Origin: Archangium lipolyticum
GTDB lineage: Bacteria > Myxococcota > Myxococcia > Myxococcales > Myxococcaceae
Length of the DNA stretch: 64,000 bases
Direction of reading: 5' to 3'
NCBI RefSeq assembly: GCF_024623785.1
Contig: NZ_JANKBZ010000011.1
Coordinates: 1-64,000, forward strand
The translations under genes and the position numbers were made by a program. Each line of letters begins with the position of its first letter. Within the stretch, counting starts at the first letter, position 1. This document shows, in pieces, positions 29,963 to 37,995 of the stretch. The notes under the pieces are model-generated. The model had not been told where the DNA came from. It worked only from the letters and a program-made list of their open reading frames with translations, and searched no databases.

Positions 29963-30886
29963 ATGAACGCTCGGCACTCGACCTTCGCTCTCACCGCCGC
30001 CGTATGTCTCCTGTCCGCCACCACGTGGGCCAAGCCCTACCGCGCCATGGTGACACGCACCGCCTCGACGACGCGGAGCGGGAACATGGAGCTCGGCCTG
30101 CGCTACCAGGGCTTCTTCGCCCTCGACTCCGACAAGTCCCTGCCCTACCACCAGGTCTCCCCCAGCATCCGCTGGGGCATCGTCGACAACCTGGAGGCCA
30201 ACGTCTACTTCGAGGTCCTCGGGCTCGGGAACCCCGGCGAGAACAACTTCCAGCTGGCCTTCGGTGACATCCCGCTCGGCGTGCAGTGGACGTTCCTGGA
30301 GGCCAACCCCTTCTCCCTCGGCGCCTATGGGCGCATCACCTTCCCCACCGGGCCGAGCGACCAGGACGCCATCCACCCCGGGCTGTCCGACGGGACGTGG
30401 GACTACGAGGCAACGCTCATCGGTGAGCTGCGGGTGAGCAGGGACCTGCGCTTCATGCTCAACGCGAGCTACCTCCACCACGGCACGCGCGATCGCGGCG
30501 CCCTTCCGGACTTCGACGTCCCCGATGCCGTGCAGCTGGGCGTGGCCGGTACGTACAACATCGACAACGCCACCCTGGTGGGCCTGGAGGTCATCGGCCG
30601 CCGCTACTTCGATCCCGTCATCACCCCGGCGTGGACGAACAACGCCAACCAGGTGGAGATCATCCCCGTGGTGCGCCGCGAGGTGTTCCCGGGACTGGTG
30701 CTGGAGGCGGTGGCCGGCATCGCGGTGACGCCGGACCTCTCGGACATCTACCAGTTCCGCGTCCTGCTCGGCGGGACCTACGAGTTCGACCTGGCCTCGG
30801 GTCCGAGCCTCCCCGACGATGACGAGCCGGCGAAGAGGAAGAAGTCCGAGCCGAAGAAGAAGCCCACTCCGGCCCGCAGGCGCTGA
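29963..30886 (+). CDS. Outer-membrane beta-barrel-like secreted protein
   Basis: This 307-residue protein has a signal peptide (STFALTAAVCLLSATTWA) and alternating beta-strand sequence such as GNMELGLRYQGFFALD, VYFEVLGLGNP and VLLGGTYEFDLASG, typical of transporter-like or solvent-facing outer-membrane barrels. A lysine/proline-rich basic tail (KRKKSEPKKKPTPARRR) follows the last strand, so the barrel end is not the C-terminus. ATG 29963 is chosen for the signal peptide; a longer frame starting at 29798 would overlap the kinase start. No partner gene is evident. Confidence 0.65.
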   Translation: MNARHSTFALTAAVCLLSATTWAKPYRAMVTRTASTTRSGNMELGLRYQGFFALDSDKSLPYHQVSPSIRWGIVDNLEANVYFEVLGLGNPGENNFQLAFGDIPLGVQWTFLEANPFSLGAYGRITFPTGPSDQDAIHPGLSDGTWDYEATLIGELRVSRDLRFMLNASYLHHGTRDRGALPDFDVPDAVQLGVAGTYNIDNATLVGLEVIGRRYFDPVITPAWTNNANQVEIIPVVRREVFPGLVLEAVAGIAVTPDLSDIYQFRVLLGGTYEFDLASGPSLPDDDEPAKRKKSEPKKKPTPARRR

Positions 30887-30918
30887 GCCGCCGCGGAGCG
30901 GGGCTCCCAGGCACCGGC

Positions 30919-32340
30919 TCAGGCGCTCTTGCGGCGGCGGATCATCGCCTCGTACGAGCGGCCCACGCCCTGGGAGAGGATGAGCAGCTCACCCACGTCC
31001 GGCGGGGTGAGCTGTCCGGGCCCGTTGTCCACGTACAGCATGTGCACCAGCTTGCCGCGCACCAGCAGCGGGAGGATGACGGCCGTCGTCGGGTAGTCTC
31101 CGCCCAGCAGCTTGTAGAAGAAGGCCGACGCCGCGTCCCGCTTCACCGGCCCCACGTAGTGCGCGCGCGTGTCGCGCACCAGCCGGAAGGTGCTCGGCCC
31201 CTGCAGGCCAATGCCGATGCGCTTCACCGCGGCCTCGCGCACTCCCTTCCCCATCCCCCGCCAGCCCGTCACCAGGCTGCCGTGCACGCTCAGCAACAGG
31301 CTGCGCTTCCACTTGCCCAACGCGAAGCGCAGCACCGTCGTCGCCACCTGCTCGCGATCCGAGCTGCGCGACAGCTCCGCCTGCGCCTCTGCGAAGGTGA
31401 GCGGCGTGGGCAGCGGCTCGCGCACCACCGGGACCTTCGCCCGGGGCCGTGCCGGCGCCACTTTCGGCGCCACCTTGGGTGCCGGCGGCAACGTGACCGG
31501 AGGAATGCTCGGCGGCGCCGGGGGCGGCACGACTGGCGCATCCAGCGAGATCGGCATCTCGGGGATGATCGGCTCCGGGATGGACTCTGGGGGCGGCGCC
31601 ACGGGCTGCTCGAGGACCGGCTCGACGACCTGCTCGAGGAGCAGCTCCGGCTCTTCCTCGTCCTCGGGCACCGGCGCCCCGGCTCCGCCCTCCGCGATGA
31701 TGGGAGTGGGAAGCTCCTCCTCCTCCGCCTCCTCCACCATCTCGACGAGATCCAGGACCGGCTCCTCCCCGAGAGGCCTGGCCCCCCCCTTGAGCGCCTG
31801 GGCGTAGAGCGACTGGAACTCCTCCTCGCTCATCAGGTCCTCGACCTTCGAGGCCGCCTTCTCCGCCTCCTGCTGCTCGCGCGTGGGCCGCACGGCGTTC
31901 ATGTCGATGGCTCGCATCGCCCGGAACGCCTTCGTGTAGCGCCGCTGCATCTGGTTCATCCGGAACTCGGGGATGACCACCGGCACCACGCGCTTGCCCG
32001 TCTTGAACGCCAGCTTGTCCAGCGTCTCGATGTCCTGGGGATTGATGACCGCCACGCTCATCCGCGTGGAGTCCACGCGCATCGGCAGGAAGTCCCGCTC
32101 GTCCGCCAGCGTGAGCTCCACCAGCTCCAGCGCACGAGGGTCCGGAATCATCTCCCCCGAGGCGAACGCCACGTTGTGCTGCTTGCCGAGCACCCGCGCC
32201 AGGTCCTGCTCGGACACCAGCCCCAGCTCCACCAGGTTCGTCCCGAGCCGCCCTCCATGGACGACCTGCGACTCGAGCGCCTCCTCCAGCGCCTGCGGAG
32301 TGATGAGCTTTTCTTGAAGAAGCAATTCGCCCAGTCGCAT
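30919..32340 (-). CDS. MshEN-domain protein with GAF-like C-terminus
   Basis: This 473-residue protein has two tandem MshEN motifs at its N-terminus. Residues 2-25 begin RLGELLLQEKLITPQ and 31-54 begin RLGTNLVELGLVSEQ, each with the R-L-G...L...Q spacing known to bind cyclic di-GMP. A predicted GspE-N-like fold follows to about residue 130 (ERDFLPMRVD, MSVAVINPQDI). Then comes a Pro/Glu-rich linker (about 195-300), and a C-terminal GAF-like domain (about 325-470, including LVHMLYVDNGPGQLTPPDV). It is likely a cytoplasmic c-di-GMP-responsive regulator rather than an ATPase, since no Walker motif is seen. It is close to the VOC and receiver-PATAN genes. Confidence 0.8.
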   Translation of the reverse strand: MRLGELLLQEKLITPQALEEALESQVVHGGRLGTNLVELGLVSEQDLARVLGKQHNVAFASGEMIPDPRALELVELTLADERDFLPMRVDSTRMSVAVINPQDIETLDKLAFKTGKRVVPVVIPEFRMNQMQRRYTKAFRAMRAIDMNAVRPTREQQEAEKAASKVEDLMSEEEFQSLYAQALKGGARPLGEEPVLDLVEMVEEAEEEELPTPIIAEGGAGAPVPEDEEEPELLLEQVVEPVLEQPVAPPPESIPEPIIPEMPISLDAPVVPPPAPPSIPPVTLPPAPKVAPKVAPARPRAKVPVVREPLPTPLTFAEAQAELSRSSDREQVATTVLRFALGKWKRSLLLSVHGSLVTGWRGMGKGVREAAVKRIGIGLQGPSTFRLVRDTRAHYVGPVKRDAASAFFYKLLGGDYPTTAVILPLLVRGKLVHMLYVDNGPGQLTPPDVGELLILSQGVGRSYEAMIRRRKSA

Positions 32341-32418
32341 GACCGCACGGCTTGTAGCCGCCCCCCAGCGTCTTCCGCAAGGCGGGCCTGCGCTCCCGCC
32401 CCTCCCCCGGAAGGCCGG

Positions 32419-32805
32419 TCAATCCTCGGGATGGTGGCTGAGCGCCACCCGGTTTCCCTCGGGATCCCGGACGTACACCGTCCACCTCGTCTCCTTCTCC
32501 ACTGGCACTCCCGCACGGGCGAAGGTCTCCACCGCTCGTGCCCGCTCGGCCTTGGGGATACGGAACGCCAGCAGGAAGAGGCCCGGCCGCTCGTTCTGGA
32601 AGGGACCCGGCTCGGGCTCGCCCGAGACCTCCTCCAGCGCGAGGAAGCCCCCGCCCGGTACCCCGACCCACACGCTGCGTAACGAGCCATCCTCCCGGTG
32701 GTGCCGTTTGAGCTCAGAGAAGCCCAGCACATCCCGATAGAAAGCGGTGACCCGCTCTACGTCCCGAACCTGGATGGCCAGATGGTGGAAGCCATGAACG
32801 TCCAT
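32419..32805 (-). CDS. VOC-family (glyoxalase-fold) protein
   Basis: This 128-residue single-domain VOC protein has FHHLAIQVRDVERVTAFYRDV at the N-terminus (a metal-ligand His in HHLAI), a middle FLLAFRIPKAERARAVETFA and the C-terminal DPEGNRVALSHHPED with a second acidic metal-ligand region. It may be a metal-dependent enzyme such as a dioxygenase, or a resistance protein. ATG 32805 is used. The start lies 29 bases from the divergent receiver-PATAN gene. Confidence 0.85.
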   Translation of the reverse strand: MDVHGFHHLAIQVRDVERVTAFYRDVLGFSELKRHHREDGSLRSVWVGVPGGGFLALEEVSGEPEPGPFQNERPGLFLLAFRIPKAERARAVETFARAGVPVEKETRWTVYVRDPEGNRVALSHHPED

Positions 32806-32834
32806 GGGAGGGAATGGTATGGTGTCCGGCCCCC

Positions 32835-34787
32835 ATGGCGCGACTGCTGATCGTCGAGGACCACCCCGAACTGGCCTCCCTCATGGTTGCCGCGGCCGAA
32901 AGCCGCGGACATGAGGCCACGGCCGTTCATACCGGCGAAGCCGCGCTGGCACTCCTGCGCCCAGCCGCCTTCCACGCCGCGGTGGTGGACCTGCTGCTGC
33001 CCGACATGCGCGGCAGCGCCGTGCTCTCCGCGCTCAGGGATCACGCCATCCCCGCCGTCGCCGTCAGCGGCGTCTTCAAGGGAGATCGCTTCGCCCGCGA
33101 AGCCATCGATGTCCACGGCGCCCGCGCCTTCTTCGAGAAGCCCTTCGAGCTCCTCCAGCTCCTGGAGTCCGTCGAGCAGTTGTGCGGCCTCACCCGCCCG
33201 CTGTCTCCGCCTCCGGAAGACGAGGACGAGGTCGTGGTCTTCGAGGATGCCTCGCTCCTGGACGACGAGCCCCTCTTCGACTCCAACGAGGACGAGCCCG
33301 GGTTCACCTCCAGCGACTCCAGCGAGGACGAGCCCGTCTTCGCCCCTCCTCCCGAGGCGCCGGCTCCCATGGTGCAGGGAGGGTTCATCGAGGAGGTGCA
33401 GGAGCCGGTACGGCGGGCGGCCCCGCCGCCACCGCTCGTGGTGCAGGTGCCCATCGAGACGGCTCCCATCGAGTTCGAGTCCACCCCCGAGGAGCTCGTC
33501 CCGCCCGCGCAGGAGCAGGAGCAGGAGCCCACCGCCGCCGAGGCCCCCACGCCCGTCACCCTCAAGACGGAGGATCTCGATGAGATCGGGGCCATGGATG
33601 AGCTCGAGCCCGCCGAGGAGGAACCGGCGCCGGCACCAGCCCCCGAGAACGATCCCGAGGAGCTCGCGGCCCTCGACGCGCTCGCACCGGTCGAGGAAGC
33701 ACCGGCCCCCGAGAACGATCCCGAGGAACTCGCGGCCCTCGACTCCATCAGGCCGGTCGACTCGACGCCGGTCTCGGAGATCTCCGCCGAGGAGCTCCGG
33801 GCGCTGGATGCGCTCGCGGCGGCCGAAGAGGCGTCAGCGCCTACCGTCACCGCCGAGGTGGCCCAGGCGCTCGACGCGCTCTCTCCCGTCGAGGAGACCC
33901 CCTCACCCGAGGCCACGGTCAGCGAGGCGACTCGCGACGACTCGGAGCCCGAGCCCGGGATCGCCCTGCCCTTCGGCGAGCGCGAAAAGGTGTGGACCAA
34001 GCCGTCGTCCACGCCCGGCACCCGCCGCCGTCCCCTGCCCGAGTGGTCGCTCTCGGGAGACCTGAAGGACACCAGCGTTCCCCGGCTGCTCAACGCCTAC
34101 TACGAGGCGCGCCACAGCGGAGAGCTCAAGCTCCGCCAGGGCTCCCTGCTCAAGGTCATCTACTTCGGAGCCGGCCGCCCGATATACGCGGCATCCAACC
34201 TCGCCCATGAGCGCTTCCTGCGCTTCTGCGTGCGCCGGGGTGTGCTTCCAGAGGCGAAAGCCGCGGAGGTGGCCACCCTCGCCCGCGAGCAGAACCTCCG
34301 CTCCAACGAGGCGATGATCCGCCTGGGCCTGCTGGACGCGAAGAAGCGCCAGCAGCTCATCGAGGAGCAGGTGAAGGAGATCCTCTGGTCCACCTTCTCC
34401 TGGACCGAGGGCGCCTACGGCTTCAGCCCCCTGCATCCTCCGCGCGCGGGGCTGGTGAAGCTGTCGGTGTTCCCCGGGGACCTCATCCTCGAGGGAATCC
34501 TCCGCTCGGAGCCCCTGGTGACGCTGCGCCAGCAGATGCATCGCTCGCGCCGGCTCTTTCCCTCCGCGGCCCCGGCCTACGGCCTCCACGAGCTGAAGCT
34601 CAAGGGACAGCAGGCCCTGCTGCTGGCCTACGCGGATGGCACCAAGACGGTGGAGGATCTGCTCACCATCACCGAGCTCCCCGAGCGCGATGTGCTCGCC
34701 ACGCTGCGGGGGCTGGAGTTGATCGGCGTGCTGGAGGAGCGGCGCGAGGAGCCGAGCAACAGCCGCCGCATCACCTTCGGTCTGTAG
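32835..34787 (+). CDS. Receiver-PATAN (DUF4388) regulatory protein
   Basis: This 650-residue protein starts with a receiver domain (MARLLIVEDHPELASLM; phospho-acceptor in VVDLLLPDMRG; conserved Lys in FFEKPF). A long acidic, Pro-rich linker follows (about 120-385), including a tandem repeat unit PENDPEELAALD. The C-terminal domain (about 395-640) starts WSLSGDLKDTSVPRLLNAYY and continues ELKLRQGSLLKVIYFGAGRP, matching the PATAN/DUF4388 family of signalling proteins. It is probably a cytoplasmic output protein of a two-component pathway, with no DNA-binding domain. ATG 32835 was chosen over an in-frame start at 32814 that overlaps the divergent VOC gene region. Confidence 0.85.
   Translation: MARLLIVEDHPELASLMVAAAESRGHEATAVHTGEAALALLRPAAFHAAVVDLLLPDMRGSAVLSALRDHAIPAVAVSGVFKGDRFAREAIDVHGARAFFEKPFELLQLLESVEQLCGLTRPLSPPPEDEDEVVVFEDASLLDDEPLFDSNEDEPGFTSSDSSEDEPVFAPPPEAPAPMVQGGFIEEVQEPVRRAAPPPPLVVQVPIETAPIEFESTPEELVPPAQEQEQEPTAAEAPTPVTLKTEDLDEIGAMDELEPAEEEPAPAPAPENDPEELAALDALAPVEEAPAPENDPEELAALDSIRPVDSTPVSEISAEELRALDALAAAEEASAPTVTAEVAQALDALSPVEETPSPEATVSEATRDDSEPEPGIALPFGEREKVWTKPSSTPGTRRRPLPEWSLSGDLKDTSVPRLLNAYYEARHSGELKLRQGSLLKVIYFGAGRPIYAASNLAHERFLRFCVRRGVLPEAKAAEVATLAREQNLRSNEAMIRLGLLDAKKRQQLIEEQVKEILWSTFSWTEGAYGFSPLHPPRAGLVKLSVFPGDLILEGILRSEPLVTLRQQMHRSRRLFPSAAPAYGLHELKLKGQQALLLAYADGTKTVEDLLTITELPERDVLATLRGLELIGVLEERREEPSNSRRITFGL
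33640..33745 (+). repeat. Internal tandem repeat in the acidic linker
   Basis: A unit of about 66 bases begins cccgagaacgatcccgagga and recurs at about 33642 and 33708, encoding PENDPEELAALD twice. Related EELRALDALA-type units continue downstream. It is a recent duplication in the flexible linker of the receiver-PATAN gene. Confidence 0.6.
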
Positions 34788-34799
34788 GGCCTCCGGGGT

Positions 34800-37700
34800 T
34801 CACCGGCGGCGGCGCCGCACGGCGGCCACCAGGGCCCCGAGCGCCAACAGCACCGGGCCGGGGCCCGAGCTGGTGCAGCCACAACCGGAGACGTCCACCC
34901 TGGGTCCAGGCTTGTCGCTGATGGAGATGGTCGCGTCGCGCAACCGGGCCACGCCCTCCATGCGGCGCGTGCCCACCAGGTGCGGACGCGCCACGTAGGT
35001 GAGCCTCCGGGTGCCCTTTCCCGCCAGCGAGAGGCCCTTCACGGAGAGCACCCCCTCGTTCCAGGCGACCTCCACCCCCGACTCCTGGCCCTGCACCTGC
35101 GCGCTCCCCTCCACGTACGTCAGCCCCTCCAGGCGCTCCTCGTAGCTCACGTCGTTCACGTCGCACTCGGTGCTGTTGGTGAGATCGACGGAGACACCAA
35201 CGAGCCCCGTGTCCGAGGCTGCTGGCACCTCGGCGCGGCGGGACACCTTCACGAAGGGCACCACCGTGATGGGCAGCGTTTGCTGGAGCGTGGACTGGCT
35301 CTCCGGGCCCGCGCTCGCCGTCACCTCCACCACCACGGACCTGCCCACCAGCGTGTCCAGCCCGGTCTCCTTCGTGACCAGCGACACCGTGCCATCGGGC
35401 ATCGTGCTCTGCGTGAGCTCGGGGCCGGACACCTGCCGCCAGGTGACGTCCGGCGACTGGCAGAAGCCCTTGGGGAAGGTGGGGGTCAGCGTGGTGCTCG
35501 CGTTATGGCCGCACGCGGCCACCAGCGCCGTGTCCGCTGGCAGGGGCTCCACTCCCGCACGTACCGGAGGGGCCACCAGCTCCGTCACCGTCTCGGGCGA
35601 GCGCCTGCCCGCGTCGTCCACCATCGAGGCCTTCAACTGCAAGCGTCCGCCCAGGCACTGCTCCCCCAGGGACACCTCCCACGTGTCCTGGATGGGCACC
35701 TGTCCGGACACCGAGCGCCCACCCGTCCCCGGTTGGGAGATCTGGAGATCGGCGCGCAGGCCACGGCGCGCGGGGCAGTTGAGGTTCGAGCCCACGTCCA
35801 CCCGCAGCTCGCCCGAGGGCTCCGATACGTCGTGGATTCCGAGCTCGAGCTGGCCCGAGTCGAACGGCGTCAGCGAGGTCTCCACCGTCACGTGCTGCAC
35901 CGAGGTGGGCCCGGCGACGTCATCCGCGGCCCCCTTCAGGTGGTTGACGGCCGTGAACGTGAGGTGGGTCGTCTCGACGCAGTCCGTCGTCTTCGCCTGG
36001 AGCCTGGGCGACCGCACCTCGGCCCCCAGCTCCACCGGGTTCCCGCTGGAGTCCAGGAGCGTGATGCCCCCCTCGGAGAGCGCCCTGTCGGACGTCACGC
36101 GCCAGGTGGTCTCCACTCCCGGGAAGCCGGCCGTGCCCAGACACTCGTGCACCTTCCCGGAGGGCGACAGCTCCCGCGACTGACCGGCGGTGATGACGCC
36201 CCCATCGCTCGTCTCGAAGGCCGCGTTCGGCCTGCCCCAGGGCGCCACGTGCACCTGGAACACCCTGGAATCGGCACTGCGCAGGCCCGAGCCGTCCTCG
36301 ACCGCGAGCTCGAAGGGAAAGTCCGCGCCCCCCGCCACGCAGAGGGTGGGCGGAGCGGTGAGCGTGGCGGCGCTGCTTCCGTCCGTCGCCAACGACGGAC
36401 CCACCAGCCCCGTACTCGCCGGCCGCGCGCTCCAATGGAAACGCTCGAGCTCGCAGCCCGCATACGGCTCGCGCACCTGGACGACCAGGGGCTCCTGCTC
36501 GCCCGCTCTCAGCTCCCCCTTGGAGAAGCTCACCTCGGGCACGTCCGGGCGCCGCGTGTGCCTCACCCTCACCAGGATGTCCTGATCGACGTCATGCGCC
36601 GCCCAGCCATCCGAGGCGCGCAGCTCCAGGACGCCCACCTCCTGAGTCGCGCAGACGTTCCCCGCGGTGACGTTCATCACGACGGGATCTCCCGGCTCCC
36701 AGGCGCCACCACCGGCGCCCACGTCCGCCTGCTTCGCGGACCAGCTCGCTCCGCCCTGGCTCGGCGTGGCGGCCAGCGTCAGCACCGGATCTCCATCCGG
36801 ATCCGTCGCCTCGAAGGAGAACACGCCGCTCGTGCCCTCATCGAGCTCCACGAGGGCACCCGATGGGAACTGAGGGCGTGCGTCGTTGCTGTAGACGAAG
36901 ACATTGCCCACGTTGGCCTTGGTGGCGGTGACGACGCAGTAGTTCGCTCCCGTACAGGCCACCTGGTTCAAGGGGCTCAGCGTCATGTCGCTCGGAAGGG
37001 TCCTGAACTTCCAGCGGGTGCCCGCCCGCGTGGCATCGGGCATGGGCACCGGGCTCGCCACCGCGTATTGGCCGTTCGCCAGCCCCACCACGGCCATCCC
37101 GAACCCATGGCCATAGGCGCTCGTGTTCGCCGCATCCACGTTCATGGACACGCCGGTCACGCCCTGGCCCGTCCCCGGGTCGAACCTCCACACCGGCCGG
37201 ATATCGCTCCTGAGCAGGGGGCTGTCGATGTCCCGGAGCGCGCCCTGCAGGATCGCCGATTGCGTACCGACCACGGCATGGGGAAGCGCCGGGCTGCCAG
37301 CGGCGAACAGGTCGATGGTCTGCGCGATCCCCACCGAAGGAACCGCGTCCTGAAGCTGATTCGTGGTGCGCTTGTCGCTGTCGACCCAGTGAACCTGTGC
37401 CTTGTTGCTGTTGGTACCCACGAGCGCGTAGGTCCTGCCGCCCACCCGCACCATGCCGAGCGAGCCGATGAGCTCCTCCTGCACTCCGAGCACATGGGTG
37501 AACGGCTTGTTGTCGTAGATGCTGGTGTCCGACAGGAAGACGACGCCGCCCTCGTTACCATAGGAGACCGCCGCCGCGCCCCCCTGCATGTGTCTCACGC
37601 GGAGGACGAACGGTGCGTTCGGCGCCAGCAGCGCCGTATCACGCCCCAGCGAGCACGCGCTCGTTCCGTCCCAGCCGATGCTTCTCCGCTCCCCTGGCGA

Positions 37701-37976
37701 ATCGCTGAAGAACGTGACGAAGCAGCCCGCGAGCTCCTGGTAGTAGGTGCCCACCGACGGCAGGCTCACGTTCAACGTGAGCTTCCGCGGGGGCGCATCC
37801 TCCACGAACAGGTACGCCCCCTGCCCATAACCTACCGAGAACGTTCCGCGCTCCCACACGTCCAAGACGTCGTTGGGCGTCCCGGTCACCGGAGGGCCGG
37901 GCCGCCAGCCAGCGTTCGCGCTCGTGGCGGCCAGCACCATCAGGCCGGCCATCCACCCCGCGGCGAGCCGCCGCAT
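34800..37976 (-). CDS. Secreted MYXO-CTERM protein, last gene of surface operon
   Basis: This 1058-residue secreted protein starts at ATG 37976 with a GGAGG ribosome site, 19 bases after the barrel gene stop. It has a signal peptide (RRLAAGWMAGLMVLAATSANA). The body shows beta-rich, Ig-like domains, and near the C-terminus a DUF11-like domain (YEERLEGLTYVEGSAQVQG and PHLVGTRRMEGVARLRD). The tail is a MYXO-CTERM signal: VSGCGCTSSGPGPVLLALG, then a hydrophobic stretch and RRRRR. Such tails direct cell-surface sorting in myxobacteria. It is the last gene of the long minus-strand operon. The exact role is unknown; a structural or motility-related surface role is a guess. Confidence 0.75.
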   Translation of the reverse strand: MRRLAAGWMAGLMVLAATSANAGWRPGPPVTGTPNDVLDVWERGTFSVGYGQGAYLFVEDAPPRKLTLNVSLPSVGTYYQELAGCFVTFFSDSPGERRSIGWDGTSACSLGRDTALLAPNAPFVLRVRHMQGGAAAVSYGNEGGVVFLSDTSIYDNKPFTHVLGVQEELIGSLGMVRVGGRTYALVGTNSNKAQVHWVDSDKRTTNQLQDAVPSVGIAQTIDLFAAGSPALPHAVVGTQSAILQGALRDIDSPLLRSDIRPVWRFDPGTGQGVTGVSMNVDAANTSAYGHGFGMAVVGLANGQYAVASPVPMPDATRAGTRWKFRTLPSDMTLSPLNQVACTGANYCVVTATKANVGNVFVYSNDARPQFPSGALVELDEGTSGVFSFEATDPDGDPVLTLAATPSQGGASWSAKQADVGAGGGAWEPGDPVVMNVTAGNVCATQEVGVLELRASDGWAAHDVDQDILVRVRHTRRPDVPEVSFSKGELRAGEQEPLVVQVREPYAGCELERFHWSARPASTGLVGPSLATDGSSAATLTAPPTLCVAGGADFPFELAVEDGSGLRSADSRVFQVHVAPWGRPNAAFETSDGGVITAGQSRELSPSGKVHECLGTAGFPGVETTWRVTSDRALSEGGITLLDSSGNPVELGAEVRSPRLQAKTTDCVETTHLTFTAVNHLKGAADDVAGPTSVQHVTVETSLTPFDSGQLELGIHDVSEPSGELRVDVGSNLNCPARRGLRADLQISQPGTGGRSVSGQVPIQDTWEVSLGEQCLGGRLQLKASMVDDAGRRSPETVTELVAPPVRAGVEPLPADTALVAACGHNASTTLTPTFPKGFCQSPDVTWRQVSGPELTQSTMPDGTVSLVTKETGLDTLVGRSVVVEVTASAGPESQSTLQQTLPITVVPFVKVSRRAEVPAASDTGLVGVSVDLTNSTECDVNDVSYEERLEGLTYVEGSAQVQGQESGVEVAWNEGVLSVKGLSLAGKGTRRLTYVARPHLVGTRRMEGVARLRDATISISDKPGPRVDVSGCGCTSSGPGPVLLALGALVAAVRRRRR

Positions 37977-37995
37977 GCGCGCGCACCCTCCGCCG

